DNA of 17,448 bases from Pseudomonadota bacterium. Its GTDB lineage: Bacteria; Bdellovibrionota; Oligoflexia; Oligoflexales; Oligoflexaceae. The translations under genes and the position numbers were made by a program. Under the pieces are notes generated by a model, which ran no database searches, was not told the DNA's origin, and was given only the letters and a program-made list of their open reading frames with translations. The stretch covers positions 1 through 17,448 of the forward strand of contig JAKQGS010000018.1 in NCBI GenBank assembly GCA_029556045.1, given 5' to 3'. How positions within the stretch are numbered: the stretch's first letter is position 1; every line of letters begins with the position of its first letter. Shown here piece by piece: positions 6,659-13,685 of this stretch.

Positions 6659-9505
6659 TCAGAAAGAAATCTCAAATGATCCCCCAATATTTTGCACGTC
6701 ATAGGTATGGTCATCGATATTGGAGTGCACATTTTCGTATTGCAGCCAAATGGCGCCAGTGACTTCCGGCATGATTCGCCAGCTCAGGTCTGACCGCAGA
6801 AGTACCCCCTGATCCTGACGGGGAACCACTGCATCCGGGTATTGGCGACTGCGGTACTCCAGGCGGTTGTCGTTGGTCCACCGGAAAGCCGGTCGGTACT
6901 GATGACGCAAATGAACCTCGCGATCCAGGAAGCTGTCGCCGCTGGCGGTTGCAGAACCATACCGCGTGCGCCCCAGCAATACCCCCCATCCCCAGTCCTG
7001 TCGGGAGAATCGCTGCCCTGTTCCCTCCAGTCGCAAAGATAGACGGCGGGCTGACCGGTTGCTGGGGGCTACGATCTCCGCGGTGAACGGATCGAGGATA
7101 TCGTCCCGATCGGGGTCGGGATCAAAATACTGGGATGTTTCCAGCTGAACCAAGGGTTCGTAGGACAGCAGCTGGTTTTGCCAACGGGTGATCAGACCAA
7201 AACCATCGGCAATGCGGGCGGGTCCGAGGTTGTTGACTTGCAAAAATGGCTCCAGATGCAGACTGTGGGTCCGGTCTTGGCCTTCCTGTGCCATAATCCC
7301 ATCCAATTCCATGGCCAGTGTCTGGCGCCCCCAGATGAGGTTTTCCAGCTCCTGATATAACCATCCGCGGCTTTCAAAACGGTACACTAAATGCAGCGAT
7401 GCAGCCGGATCCTGCATCACTTTGGCTTTGACCTCCATCATCGTTGTGCTACCAATCGATGATCGATGGGGAACGCCGGCAGGCAAGGTGGCGTTGGGAT
7501 TCTGGCGAAACACATTGGACGTCCAAAAGCTTTCGCCGCGATAGGTGAGGATAAAATACTCTTCTTCGTCTCGCAGGATACGGAAATCCCGGGCCGATCG
7601 ACTTAACACAGGATTTGTCTCAGCCCAGAGCGAGTAGGTGAAGTTGCGGTCAGCCACCATTTTTTTACCGGCCTGAAAGCGGGCGACACCCAGGTAATAC
7701 TCCCGCTCCTGTTCCCTTGCGTCAGTCTTACGGATGCTCCAGAACAGTGCCATGGCCAGCTCCCAGTCCCCCGTCTCCATGGAAACCATGGCCCGCTGAA
7801 ACAAGGGTTCGCTCTCATCTGGATTTTCTTTGGAAGCGATCAGCAAATACTCTCGAGCCATTTCATATTGGCCCAGTTGTCGATAGGCCAGGCCTGTCAA
7901 CAGGGCCAGGTTAAAACTACGGCGGGCCTCTTCGGCATAGGGCAGGAGCAATTCTAGGGCGAGGATAGGATCATGCCCTTCGATCGCCTTGATGGCATGA
8001 GGAATCACGATTTCAGAATCTGGCTTCGGCTTCGGCATAACAATAACCGTGGTCAACTTTTCTTCAGAGGGATCTAACTCACCGGCCGCCAGGCGGTTAT
8101 TTCGTTTGATCCATTCGTCCGGATCGAGATATTCCGGCGAGGTTGATTCCAGCACATCCCGGATCGCGTTGCCAGCCAGCGTTCGCAGCACGGGGGGTGT
8201 CCAGGTCCTTTTGGTCAGGGTCAGACTGGTGCCGGGAAGCATGGTGATCAGGCTTCCCTTGTCAAGACTCCTGAGCAGTCTGCGCTCCCGCATCCTCTGT
8301 TCTTCCAGCGGGGGAGGTTCGTCCGTTGAACGCTGGGGACTCGGCTCATGGAGATAAAGCACGCGGGCATAACCCCGCAGGGCGGATATTCGCACCGTGT
8401 CATTTCCATTACGATGCCGTCCGTATTCCACCACCACGTCGCCATTGGCATCGGTATCGATCTGCACCCAGTCCTCTGCCAGAACCGTCCATCGCGGTAT
8501 CCCCCCCGTAAAGTTCCGGCTTCGCAGACGTCCTTTTTTCAACTTGAGCAGATGCTTTTTCCCCTCACTGACCAGTTGTACGGAGCTTTCTGGCATAACA
8601 AAGTGCTGTTCTGTGTTGGGCACACCAAAGGTGGCAATTCCGTCGCTATTAGTGCGCAGGTTGCCCTGCCACGTCTGAGCCTGCGGCAAAAAGCCGATGG
8701 CCTGTGACGTCTTCTCTTCATGCAGAAAGACGCCCTCCTCCATGGCCTGCACGTAGCCATCGGAAGCCATCAAAGTGAGGTCGGGCCCGTCGTAGGGGAT
8801 CTGAGGTGGGGTGATGGTCTTTTCGTCGGATTCCAAACGAAGCATGGCAACTTTGATGTCGTAGAATATCTGAATGGACGAATAAGGATTGCTGGCCATC
8901 AGTGTGATCCGGTGCCGGCCAACGCCCCAGTCCTTGGTGCTGAATTCACAGCGGCTTCCCTCGCACAGATGTTCCTGGTCTTTGAACCAGCGGAGACGAT
9001 CGGTGGGTACCGATGGTTTAGCTTCTAGCATGACACGATTTCCCGCGTCGACTTCAACAAATTTTTCACTGAGACTTTCCAGCATCACGGTTGGCCCAGT
9101 TAGGGGCTGGGTATTCACCGGTTTTGGCTCGCGAGCAACCGGCGGTTTTGATGCGGCATCAAGATCATCCTCATCGTAATCATCGGTGGCGTTGGGATCG
9201 CCGGTCGGAAGCAATAGGGGGGCTTCGGGTGTGAACTGCTTTTTACGCAGGCGATTTTTACCAAGTTTGCCGATGTCGATGAATGCAGGCGCTGTGCTGA
9301 TGGCCTCCGGCGCCGGGAGTGCCAGGTCCAGAAATGGTCGCGCCGCAGATTTACGGGGATTAAAGATCAGGGTGTCGCGGGTATCAACGCTCATTGCTGG
9401 AGGATCTTGTTCCGCAAGCGCGAGATTTGAAAAACAAAGTCCCCCCCACCCCACCCATAGCAGGATTAACCGCCGAATTTGTTTTCCGACTTTGTTTGTA
9501 TTCAT
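6659..9505 (-). CDS. Large multidomain outer-membrane protein: Ig-like, FecR-like, TPR and C-terminal beta-barrel
   Basis: About 948 residues beginning MNTNKVGKQIRRLILLWVGW, with a signal peptide ending LALA. Numbers below are from this start. A Pro/Asp-rich linker covers 45-135. Residues 145-225 look Ig/PKD-like (FVEVDAGNRVMLEAK, LRWFKDQEHLCEGSRCEF, GRHRITLMASNPY), with two nearby cysteines. Residues 340-440 resemble a FecR-type beta region (EDWVQIDTDANGDVVVEYG, GSLITMLPGTSLTLTK). Residues 505-620 hold TPR-like helices (FNLALLTGLAYRQLGQYEMA, SEPLFQRAMVSMETGDWELA, YYLGVARFQAGKK). Residues 630-948 are alternating strands ending QNIGGSFEISF, the mark of an outer-membrane barrel. The start could also be ATG at 9538, adding 11 residues; AGGAGG (9530-9525) lies 19 bases before 9505, too far for a normal SD. 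No known family is recognised as a whole. A periplasmic scaffold linked to a pore or surface export is inference. marC follows at 38 bases. Confidence 0.8.
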   Translation of the reverse strand: MNTNKVGKQIRRLILLWVGWGGLCFSNLALAEQDPPAMSVDTRDTLIFNPRKSAARPFLDLALPAPEAISTAPAFIDIGKLGKNRLRKKQFTPEAPLLLPTGDPNATDDYDEDDLDAASKPPVAREPKPVNTQPLTGPTVMLESLSEKFVEVDAGNRVMLEAKPSVPTDRLRWFKDQEHLCEGSRCEFSTKDWGVGRHRITLMASNPYSSIQIFYDIKVAMLRLESDEKTITPPQIPYDGPDLTLMASDGYVQAMEEGVFLHEEKTSQAIGFLPQAQTWQGNLRTNSDGIATFGVPNTEQHFVMPESSVQLVSEGKKHLLKLKKGRLRSRNFTGGIPRWTVLAEDWVQIDTDANGDVVVEYGRHRNGNDTVRISALRGYARVLYLHEPSPQRSTDEPPPLEEQRMRERRLLRSLDKGSLITMLPGTSLTLTKRTWTPPVLRTLAGNAIRDVLESTSPEYLDPDEWIKRNNRLAAGELDPSEEKLTTVIVMPKPKPDSEIVIPHAIKAIEGHDPILALELLLPYAEEARRSFNLALLTGLAYRQLGQYEMAREYLLIASKENPDESEPLFQRAMVSMETGDWELAMALFWSIRKTDAREQEREYYLGVARFQAGKKMVADRNFTYSLWAETNPVLSRSARDFRILRDEEEYFILTYRGESFWTSNVFRQNPNATLPAGVPHRSSIGSTTMMEVKAKVMQDPAASLHLVYRFESRGWLYQELENLIWGRQTLAMELDGIMAQEGQDRTHSLHLEPFLQVNNLGPARIADGFGLITRWQNQLLSYEPLVQLETSQYFDPDPDRDDILDPFTAEIVAPSNRSARRLSLRLEGTGQRFSRQDWGWGVLLGRTRYGSATASGDSFLDREVHLRHQYRPAFRWTNDNRLEYRSRQYPDAVVPRQDQGVLLRSDLSWRIMPEVTGAIWLQYENVHSNIDDHTYDVQNIGGSFEISF

Positions 9506-9540
9506 ACCCGTCGCTTTTTGATTTCCTCCTGAAATCATTT

Positions 9541-9559
9541 ATCTTTTCGGATAAAAGAT
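9541..9559. repeat. Perfect 7-bp inverted repeat upstream of the large outer-membrane protein gene
   Basis: ATCTTTT-cggat-AAAAGAT is a perfect dyad 36 bases before the chosen start of the large outer-membrane protein (2 bases before the alternative ATG at 9538). It could be a regulator site or a leader hairpin that decides which start is used. It has no run of T after it on either strand of the kind an intrinsic terminator needs. Confidence 0.5.
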
Positions 9560-9651
9560 TCCAGAAATAAGCGATCGTGCATTCGTTGGCTTGGGGGTAG
9601 CGGCAAATAATGCTGAAATATCAAAGATTTCTGGCAGGTTCTGTGGGGAGG

Positions 9652-9678
9652 AAAAACCCCGTTCCGGAGTGGAACGGG
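9652..9678 (-). terminator. Intrinsic terminator of the htrA gene
   Basis: Read on the minus strand just after the htrA stop, CCCGTTCC-actcc-GGAACGGG forms a perfect 8-bp GC-rich stem with a 5-base loop (9678-9658), followed after one G by TTTTT (9656-9652). It lies 9 bases beyond the stop codon. This separates htrA transcription from the large outer-membrane protein gene downstream. Confidence 0.85.
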
Positions 9679-9687
9679 ACAGGGGAG

Positions 9688-11172
9688 TTACTTGCGAATG
9701 GAGGCGAACAGGACGGAGCCGCGACGTTCCAATTGCACCAGGACTTTATCGGTTTTTGCACTCAATACCCTTTCAAAGTCCGCTTGTGTGCGCAAGTTTA
9801 CTTTGTTGGCTTTTAGCAGCACGTCGCCCGGCTCAAATCCAGCATTGGCGGCGGGAGAATCCGCCTCCACATCCCGCACCAAGAGCCCCTGGCGCGACAC
9901 AAATTTGTAGCGGGCCCGCATAGCTTCCATGGTTTTGGAAGGAAGCGGTTCCAGCATCAGGCCAAACGATTTGGTACCCTTTTGCTGTGTTTGCGCGAGC
10001 TTTTCTTCAGTGGGGTATTCGGTCAGAGTGATACTGGTACTGCGTTTTTTGCCACTGCGCATGTATTCCACGTTGATTTTAGTGTTAGGCGCCATAAGAC
10101 CTATGGTGTTGGTCAAATCACGGTTGGTGCGGATGGTTTGGTCGTTGATTTTCGTCACCAGATCTCCCGGCTCCAATCCCCCTTTGCCAGCGGGGCTTTC
10201 CGGCAAAACTCCGGCAACGATGGCCCCTTCGGTCCCTTCCGGTAGATCCAGACTTTCCGCGATTTCCGGGGTCATGTCCTGGGCCAGATTGACGCCGATA
10301 TATCCCCGGGCCACGCTGCCTTTGTTGATCAATTGGTTGGCAATCTGTCGTACCAGGTTGGCGGGTACCGCAAATCCAATGCCGGCAGAGCTGCCAGTGC
10401 GGGAGTAGATGGCGCTATTCATACCCACCACTTCCCCTTTGGTATTTAACAGGGGTCCACCACTGTTCCCGGGGTTGATGGCGGCATCGGTCTGGAGAAA
10501 ATTGCCAAGGGTGGTGATATCAAGATTGCCGCGACCAGCCGCTGAAATAACGCCGAAGGACAGACTTTCTTCCAATCCGAATGGAGCACCCAAGGCAATC
10601 ACGAACTCACCAACCTTGAGTTGATCGGAATCGCCGAGAGCCAACGACTCCAGATCTTTTTTTACATAGTTTTTATCGGAAATCTGTACCACCGCCACAT
10701 CGGTGTTTTTGTCCCGCCCCAAAACCTTGCCTGCGTAGTTTTTGCCGTTGGCCAGTTTCAGATAAATCTCATCGGCTTCTTCGATCACGTGGTTGTTGGT
10801 GATGACGTATCCCTTGTCGAGATCCACGATAAATCCGGATCCAAGGCCTTTTTGTTTGCGTAGTGGCACTTCACCGCGGGGCATTCCCCCCTGCCCTGGT
10901 CCGAAGAAAAAATCGAAGGGATTGATTTCACCAAATGGCGATCCTTTGATGGTTTTGGATACAGAGACAAAAACCACGGCTTTTTTGGCCACTTCGGAGA
11001 TCTCGGAGACTCCCTTTGAAACGCGATTGAGAAATTCCACATTATCGGAGAAGGGGCGTGGTTTTTGATTCTTGGGAATTTCGTAGGCACCGGCCGATGG
11101 AACCATTCCCAGGGTAATCGACGCCGTCAGCAAGGGGATGATGAGGGATCTGAAACTTTTCACCAGTTTCAT
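9688..11172 (-). CDS. htrA: Do/DegP-family periplasmic serine protease with two PDZ domains
   Basis: A 494-residue exported protease/chaperone for envelope protein quality control. Signal peptide at 1-29 (ends SAGA before YEI). The trypsin-like domain (50-280) shows the full catalytic triad: His128 in TNNHVI, Asp158 in NTDVAVV, Ser237 in NPGNSGGPL. The region GEINPFDFFFGPGQGG (81-96) is the flexible LA-type loop of DegP/DegQ proteins. PDZ1 covers about 285-375 (GYIGVNLAQDMTPEIAESL, then SPAGKGGLEPGDLVTKIND) and PDZ2 about 400-490 (SPAANAGFEPGDVLLKANK). No cysteines are present. Length matches DegP/DegQ (about 450-500). The gene has its own promoter (11258-11285) and an intrinsic terminator (9652-9678), so it is probably monocistronic. 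AAAGGA lies about 11 bases before the ATG. DegP and DegQ/MucD subtypes cannot be separated by eye. Confidence 0.96.
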   Translation of the reverse strand: MKLVKSFRSLIIPLLTASITLGMVPSAGAYEIPKNQKPRPFSDNVEFLNRVSKGVSEISEVAKKAVVFVSVSKTIKGSPFGEINPFDFFFGPGQGGMPRGEVPLRKQKGLGSGFIVDLDKGYVITNNHVIEEADEIYLKLANGKNYAGKVLGRDKNTDVAVVQISDKNYVKKDLESLALGDSDQLKVGEFVIALGAPFGLEESLSFGVISAAGRGNLDITTLGNFLQTDAAINPGNSGGPLLNTKGEVVGMNSAIYSRTGSSAGIGFAVPANLVRQIANQLINKGSVARGYIGVNLAQDMTPEIAESLDLPEGTEGAIVAGVLPESPAGKGGLEPGDLVTKINDQTIRTNRDLTNTIGLMAPNTKINVEYMRSGKKRSTSITLTEYPTEEKLAQTQQKGTKSFGLMLEPLPSKTMEAMRARYKFVSRQGLLVRDVEADSPAANAGFEPGDVLLKANKVNLRTQADFERVLSAKTDKVLVQLERRGSVLFASIRK

Positions 11173-11257
11173 AAATATTTTGTCCTTTTGTCGAAGTTGT
11201 AGTTGAAGTTACCCAATACCTTACTAGAAGACACCATAGGGGGCCATCCATTAAAGC

Positions 11258-11285
11258 AGTTTAAGGTCGGTTTTTAGACTGTCAA
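11258..11285 (-). promoter_or_regulatory. Sigma70-type promoter for htrA
   Basis: On the minus strand a perfect -35 TTGACA (11285-11280) is followed after 16 bases by TAAACT (11263-11258, 4 of 6 -10 consensus bases). Transcription would start near 11250, giving a 5' leader of about 75-80 bases before the htrA ATG at 11172. A small dyad TTAAA-gcag-TTTAA (11251-11264) overlaps the -10 box and start site. I did not see a clear sigmaE-type promoter, which is often found before degP in enterobacteria. Confidence 0.5.
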
Positions 11286-11310
11286 TGATAAGGGTATGTG
11301 GCTGTAATGA

Positions 11311-12024
11311 CTAGAAAAATGCGCCGAATCGAAAGCCGATATAGGTGCAGTAATATGTTTCGGTTCCGGACAAAGTGGAAGACATGGCCATGGTCCTCTG
11401 TTTATACCCCACCATCATATCGACGGCATTGCGGGTCAGGTCGAAGGACGTCCCGATATCGATGTCCATACGAGCACCGGCGGTATAGTCACCGGTTAAT
11501 GCGTTGCGTGAGGTGGTAGGTGTCACGCCAATCACGTCAGTATAAAAAAATCCCACCCGCTGGATAGGAATCAGAAGACCCGCGTTGTAACCCATCCCGG
11601 TAGCGCCAGCATCCACTTCATCCGTTCCGGCATTATTGAGCTTAATATCCAATTGAGAAAATACCACCCCAAGGTAAAAATAGCTGAGGCGATAGTTGAT
11701 GATGGAATCCTGCCACACCACGGTGGTGGAACTGTCGTTCAGGGCAAATGTTGTGGTGGTGGAGTCAACTTCCGTTTTAAATCCAACCTGATGATCCTGT
11801 CCGGCATATCCCCCCAAGCTGTAGGTGAGACCGGTTCCCGTATCATTGCTTTGCACCAGTTCGCTTTTGTAGGTGGTGAAGCCGAAGGTGAGATCCAGAT
11901 AAAAGGTTGGAGTGGCCTGCATCAGGCCGTCACCCGCTGCCCATGCTCTGACTTCTGTCAAAAGGGCCAGCAGCACGCCGATGGCGATCTGCAGAACGCG
12001 ACTGATTTTTACCGGTGGCGTCAC
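11311..12024 (-). CDS. Exported protein, probable small outer-membrane beta-barrel, function unknown
   Basis: A 237-residue protein starting with GTG at 12024, chosen because AAGGAG (12036-12031) lies 6 bases upstream. The signal peptide (ISRVLQIAIGVLLALLTEVRAWA) ends near residue 29. The rest is a run of amphipathic strands: ATPTFYLDLTFGFTTYK, GLTYSLGGYAG, HQVGFKTEVDSTTTTFAL, INYRLSYFYLGVVFSQLDIKL, VGFFYTDVIG, GARMDIDIGTSFDL, and a last strand CTYIGFRFGAFF with terminal Phe. This architecture suits an 8- to 10-stranded outer-membrane barrel. No family is recognised. The single Cys in the last strand is unusual in an exported barrel. It lies upstream of htrA on the same strand, with the htrA promoter just after its stop, so any shared regulation would be by read-through. 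Confidence 0.75.
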   Translation of the reverse strand: MTPPVKISRVLQIAIGVLLALLTEVRAWAAGDGLMQATPTFYLDLTFGFTTYKSELVQSNDTGTGLTYSLGGYAGQDHQVGFKTEVDSTTTTFALNDSSTTVVWQDSIINYRLSYFYLGVVFSQLDIKLNNAGTDEVDAGATGMGYNAGLLIPIQRVGFFYTDVIGVTPTTSRNALTGDYTAGARMDIDIGTSFDLTRNAVDMMVGYKQRTMAMSSTLSGTETYYCTYIGFRFGAFF

Positions 12025-12321
12025 GGGGTGCTCCTTCGGATAACCTGCTCATTTGTTCGGCAAAGGTGTGAAAAACTTGAATATTTTATATACACACAAC
12101 TTCTGATGTGTTGGATTCTCTCGTGAATCAAGGATGTTACCCGTTGTTTACCCGCAGGTATAATTGAGGCTGGTGACGATACGAATCCACCATCGAAAGG
12201 CGTGACCTAGGGTTCGGCGATTCGTCGCTAACCATGAAATTTTGATCGGGAGTGCTGTGAAAGTCGTGGTAGGGTACACCCATGATGTGTGTCCCTCATG
12301 TTTGGCATCAGGAGTGTTTGA
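12025..12321. other. Divergent intergenic region between the small barrel gene and ribD
   Basis: About 297 bases without a gene. An AT-rich stretch (about 12075-12095, including ATTTTATATACACAC) may serve the leftward barrel gene, but I found no good -35/-10 pair for it. A perfect -10 TATAAT for the rightward ribD is at 12159-12164. The 150 bases between that box and ribD would be a long untranslated leader. The conserved blocks of an FMN riboswitch are not there in the right order. Confidence 0.4.
12136..12164 (+). promoter_or_regulatory. Candidate ribD promoter
   Basis: TATAAT (12159-12164) is a perfect -10 box. At 17 bases spacing the -35 position holds GTTACC (12136-12141), only 3 of 6 consensus bases, so an activator or another promoter is possible. 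It implies a leader of about 150 bases before the ribD start. Confidence 0.3.
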
Positions 12322-13647
12322 TTGGGTTTTGAGCTGGGAAACGGCTATAGTTTTGCAGGTTGGATGGCACGCGCCTTAGCTGCGGAGCGACGCTCCGATT
12401 GGCGCGGGTATCCAGAGCCTTTGCCGGAAGACGGTGATCGTTATTGGATGCACCAGGCTTTGTTAGCTGCCATGGATCACATCGGACTGGCACCACCCAA
12501 TCCTGTTGTGGGGGCGGTGTTTGTTAAGGACGGCAGACTTCTGGCCAAAGGGGCGACCCTGAAGTGGGGAGACCTACATGGGGAACGGCATGCCCTGCAG
12601 AAGATAAAAGATCCCCAGGAATTGCAAGGGGCCACCGCCTATGTTCTGCTGGAGCCCTGTAGTCATCAGGGTCAGCAGCCACCCTGCGTGGACGCCCTGA
12701 TTGCATCGGGAATCAAACGTTGCGTGATCGCCTGCGGGGATCCCAATCCCAAGGTGGCGGGTGAAGGCATCGCAAAATTAAAAAAGGCCGGTGTCGAGGT
12801 GGTGATCGGTGTCATGGCGGGTGAGGCTATCGCCTGGAATTTTCCGTTTTTTGGCGAACAATTGATGGGACGACCGATGGTGATGGCCAAATGGGCGCAG
12901 ACGCTGGATGGTCATTTGGCTGATGATAAAGACCAGTCCCAATGGATATCCGGACCATCGGCCCGCAGCCTGGCTCACTGGTTCCGGCAAAAATGTGACG
13001 CCGTGATGGTAGGAGCCGGCACGGTGCTGGCGGATCACCCCCGATTGAATGTTCGGGATGCCGCATTGCCCCACAACCGTCACCCGCTGAAAATTATTTT
13101 TGATCCATTTGGGCGGATTGTGAAACTTTCGGAAGCAAAATTTGCGGTTCTCCAGTCCAGCACCCTGTCAGGATCCGAACCCGTTTATATGGGTGTGCAG
13201 CGGCAGCATTGGGATGCGCTTGCTGGCAAAAAGCGCCATCCGATTCACAAAATGGAGCATCTGCGGATCGTGGTGCTTGATGATCCGCGAGGGCATGAGT
13301 TACAGGAATTCATGATCAAGCTAGCAGGTGTCAAATTGCTCCAGAGTCGCCGTATTCAAAGCATACTGGTTGAGGGTGGACCCGCACTGTTAACATTAAT
13401 GGCACAGCGTGACCTGATTGATAGTTTCCACTGCTTTATTGCGCCCGCGATCCTGGGGGGGCGAAAAAACCGCATCGGTACCGTTGCCAACAAGGGTGAT
13501 GGGCCCCGGAAGGCGCCGGTTGATAAGCTCTTTGCTCAGATGGAGCGATATCGCCTGATGGGGACCCATCAGTTGGGTAATGATGTTATGATGGAGTTCA
13601 TCCCTCAGGACCGTTACCAAAAGATATTTGCGAACAAATACGGTTAG
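12322..13647 (+). CDS. ribD: Bifunctional riboflavin biosynthesis deaminase/reductase RibD
   Basis: RibD deaminates and then reduces the pyrimidine intermediate of riboflavin synthesis in the cytoplasm. The deaminase domain (about 40-165) has APPNPVVGAV (57-66), the zinc/catalytic motif HGERHAL (His86, Glu88; most relatives read HAE) and EPCSHQGQQPPC with Cys113 and Cys122. The reductase domain (about 170-430) has KWAQTLDGHLADD, SQWISGPSAR, GAGTVLADHPRLNVR and ILVEGGPALL. The start is TTG at 12322, with AGGAG (12310-12314) 7 bases before it. ATG at 12364 is the alternative, with a weaker SD. Either start leaves an N-terminal extension of 24-38 residues before the first RibD motif, and 441 residues is longer than the usual 360-380. 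No ribE, ribBA or ribH lies beside it. It converges with the propeller lipoprotein gene, leaving 8 bases between the stops. Confidence 0.95.
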   Translation: MGFELGNGYSFAGWMARALAAERRSDWRGYPEPLPEDGDRYWMHQALLAAMDHIGLAPPNPVVGAVFVKDGRLLAKGATLKWGDLHGERHALQKIKDPQELQGATAYVLLEPCSHQGQQPPCVDALIASGIKRCVIACGDPNPKVAGEGIAKLKKAGVEVVIGVMAGEAIAWNFPFFGEQLMGRPMVMAKWAQTLDGHLADDKDQSQWISGPSARSLAHWFRQKCDAVMVGAGTVLADHPRLNVRDAALPHNRHPLKIIFDPFGRIVKLSEAKFAVLQSSTLSGSEPVYMGVQRQHWDALAGKKRHPIHKMEHLRIVVLDDPRGHELQEFMIKLAGVKLLQSRRIQSILVEGGPALLTLMAQRDLIDSFHCFIAPAILGGRKNRIGTVANKGDGPRKAPVDKLFAQMERYRLMGTHQLGNDVMMEFIPQDRYQKIFANKYG

Positions 13648-13685
13648 TGGTCTTTTCATTCAAAAAAATTGGACCACACATTTTT
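13647..13685 (+). terminator. Possible ribD terminator lying inside the 3' end of the opposing gene
   Basis: GTGGTC (13647-13652, first base in the ribD stop codon) can pair with GACCAC (13672-13677). The inner TTTT and AAAA may extend the stem with a bulge, and TTTTT follows at 13681-13685. The loop is large (19 bases) and T's begin 3 bases after the stem, so this is a weak terminator at best. Most of it is coding sequence of the convergent lipoprotein gene. Confidence 0.35.

Noticed and set aside
12234..12265. Resemblance to FMN riboswitch blocks before ribD (TGAAATT and GTGAAAGTC)
   Set aside because: The two blocks are only about 15 bases apart, whereas an FMN riboswitch needs several stems between them, and the other conserved blocks are missing.
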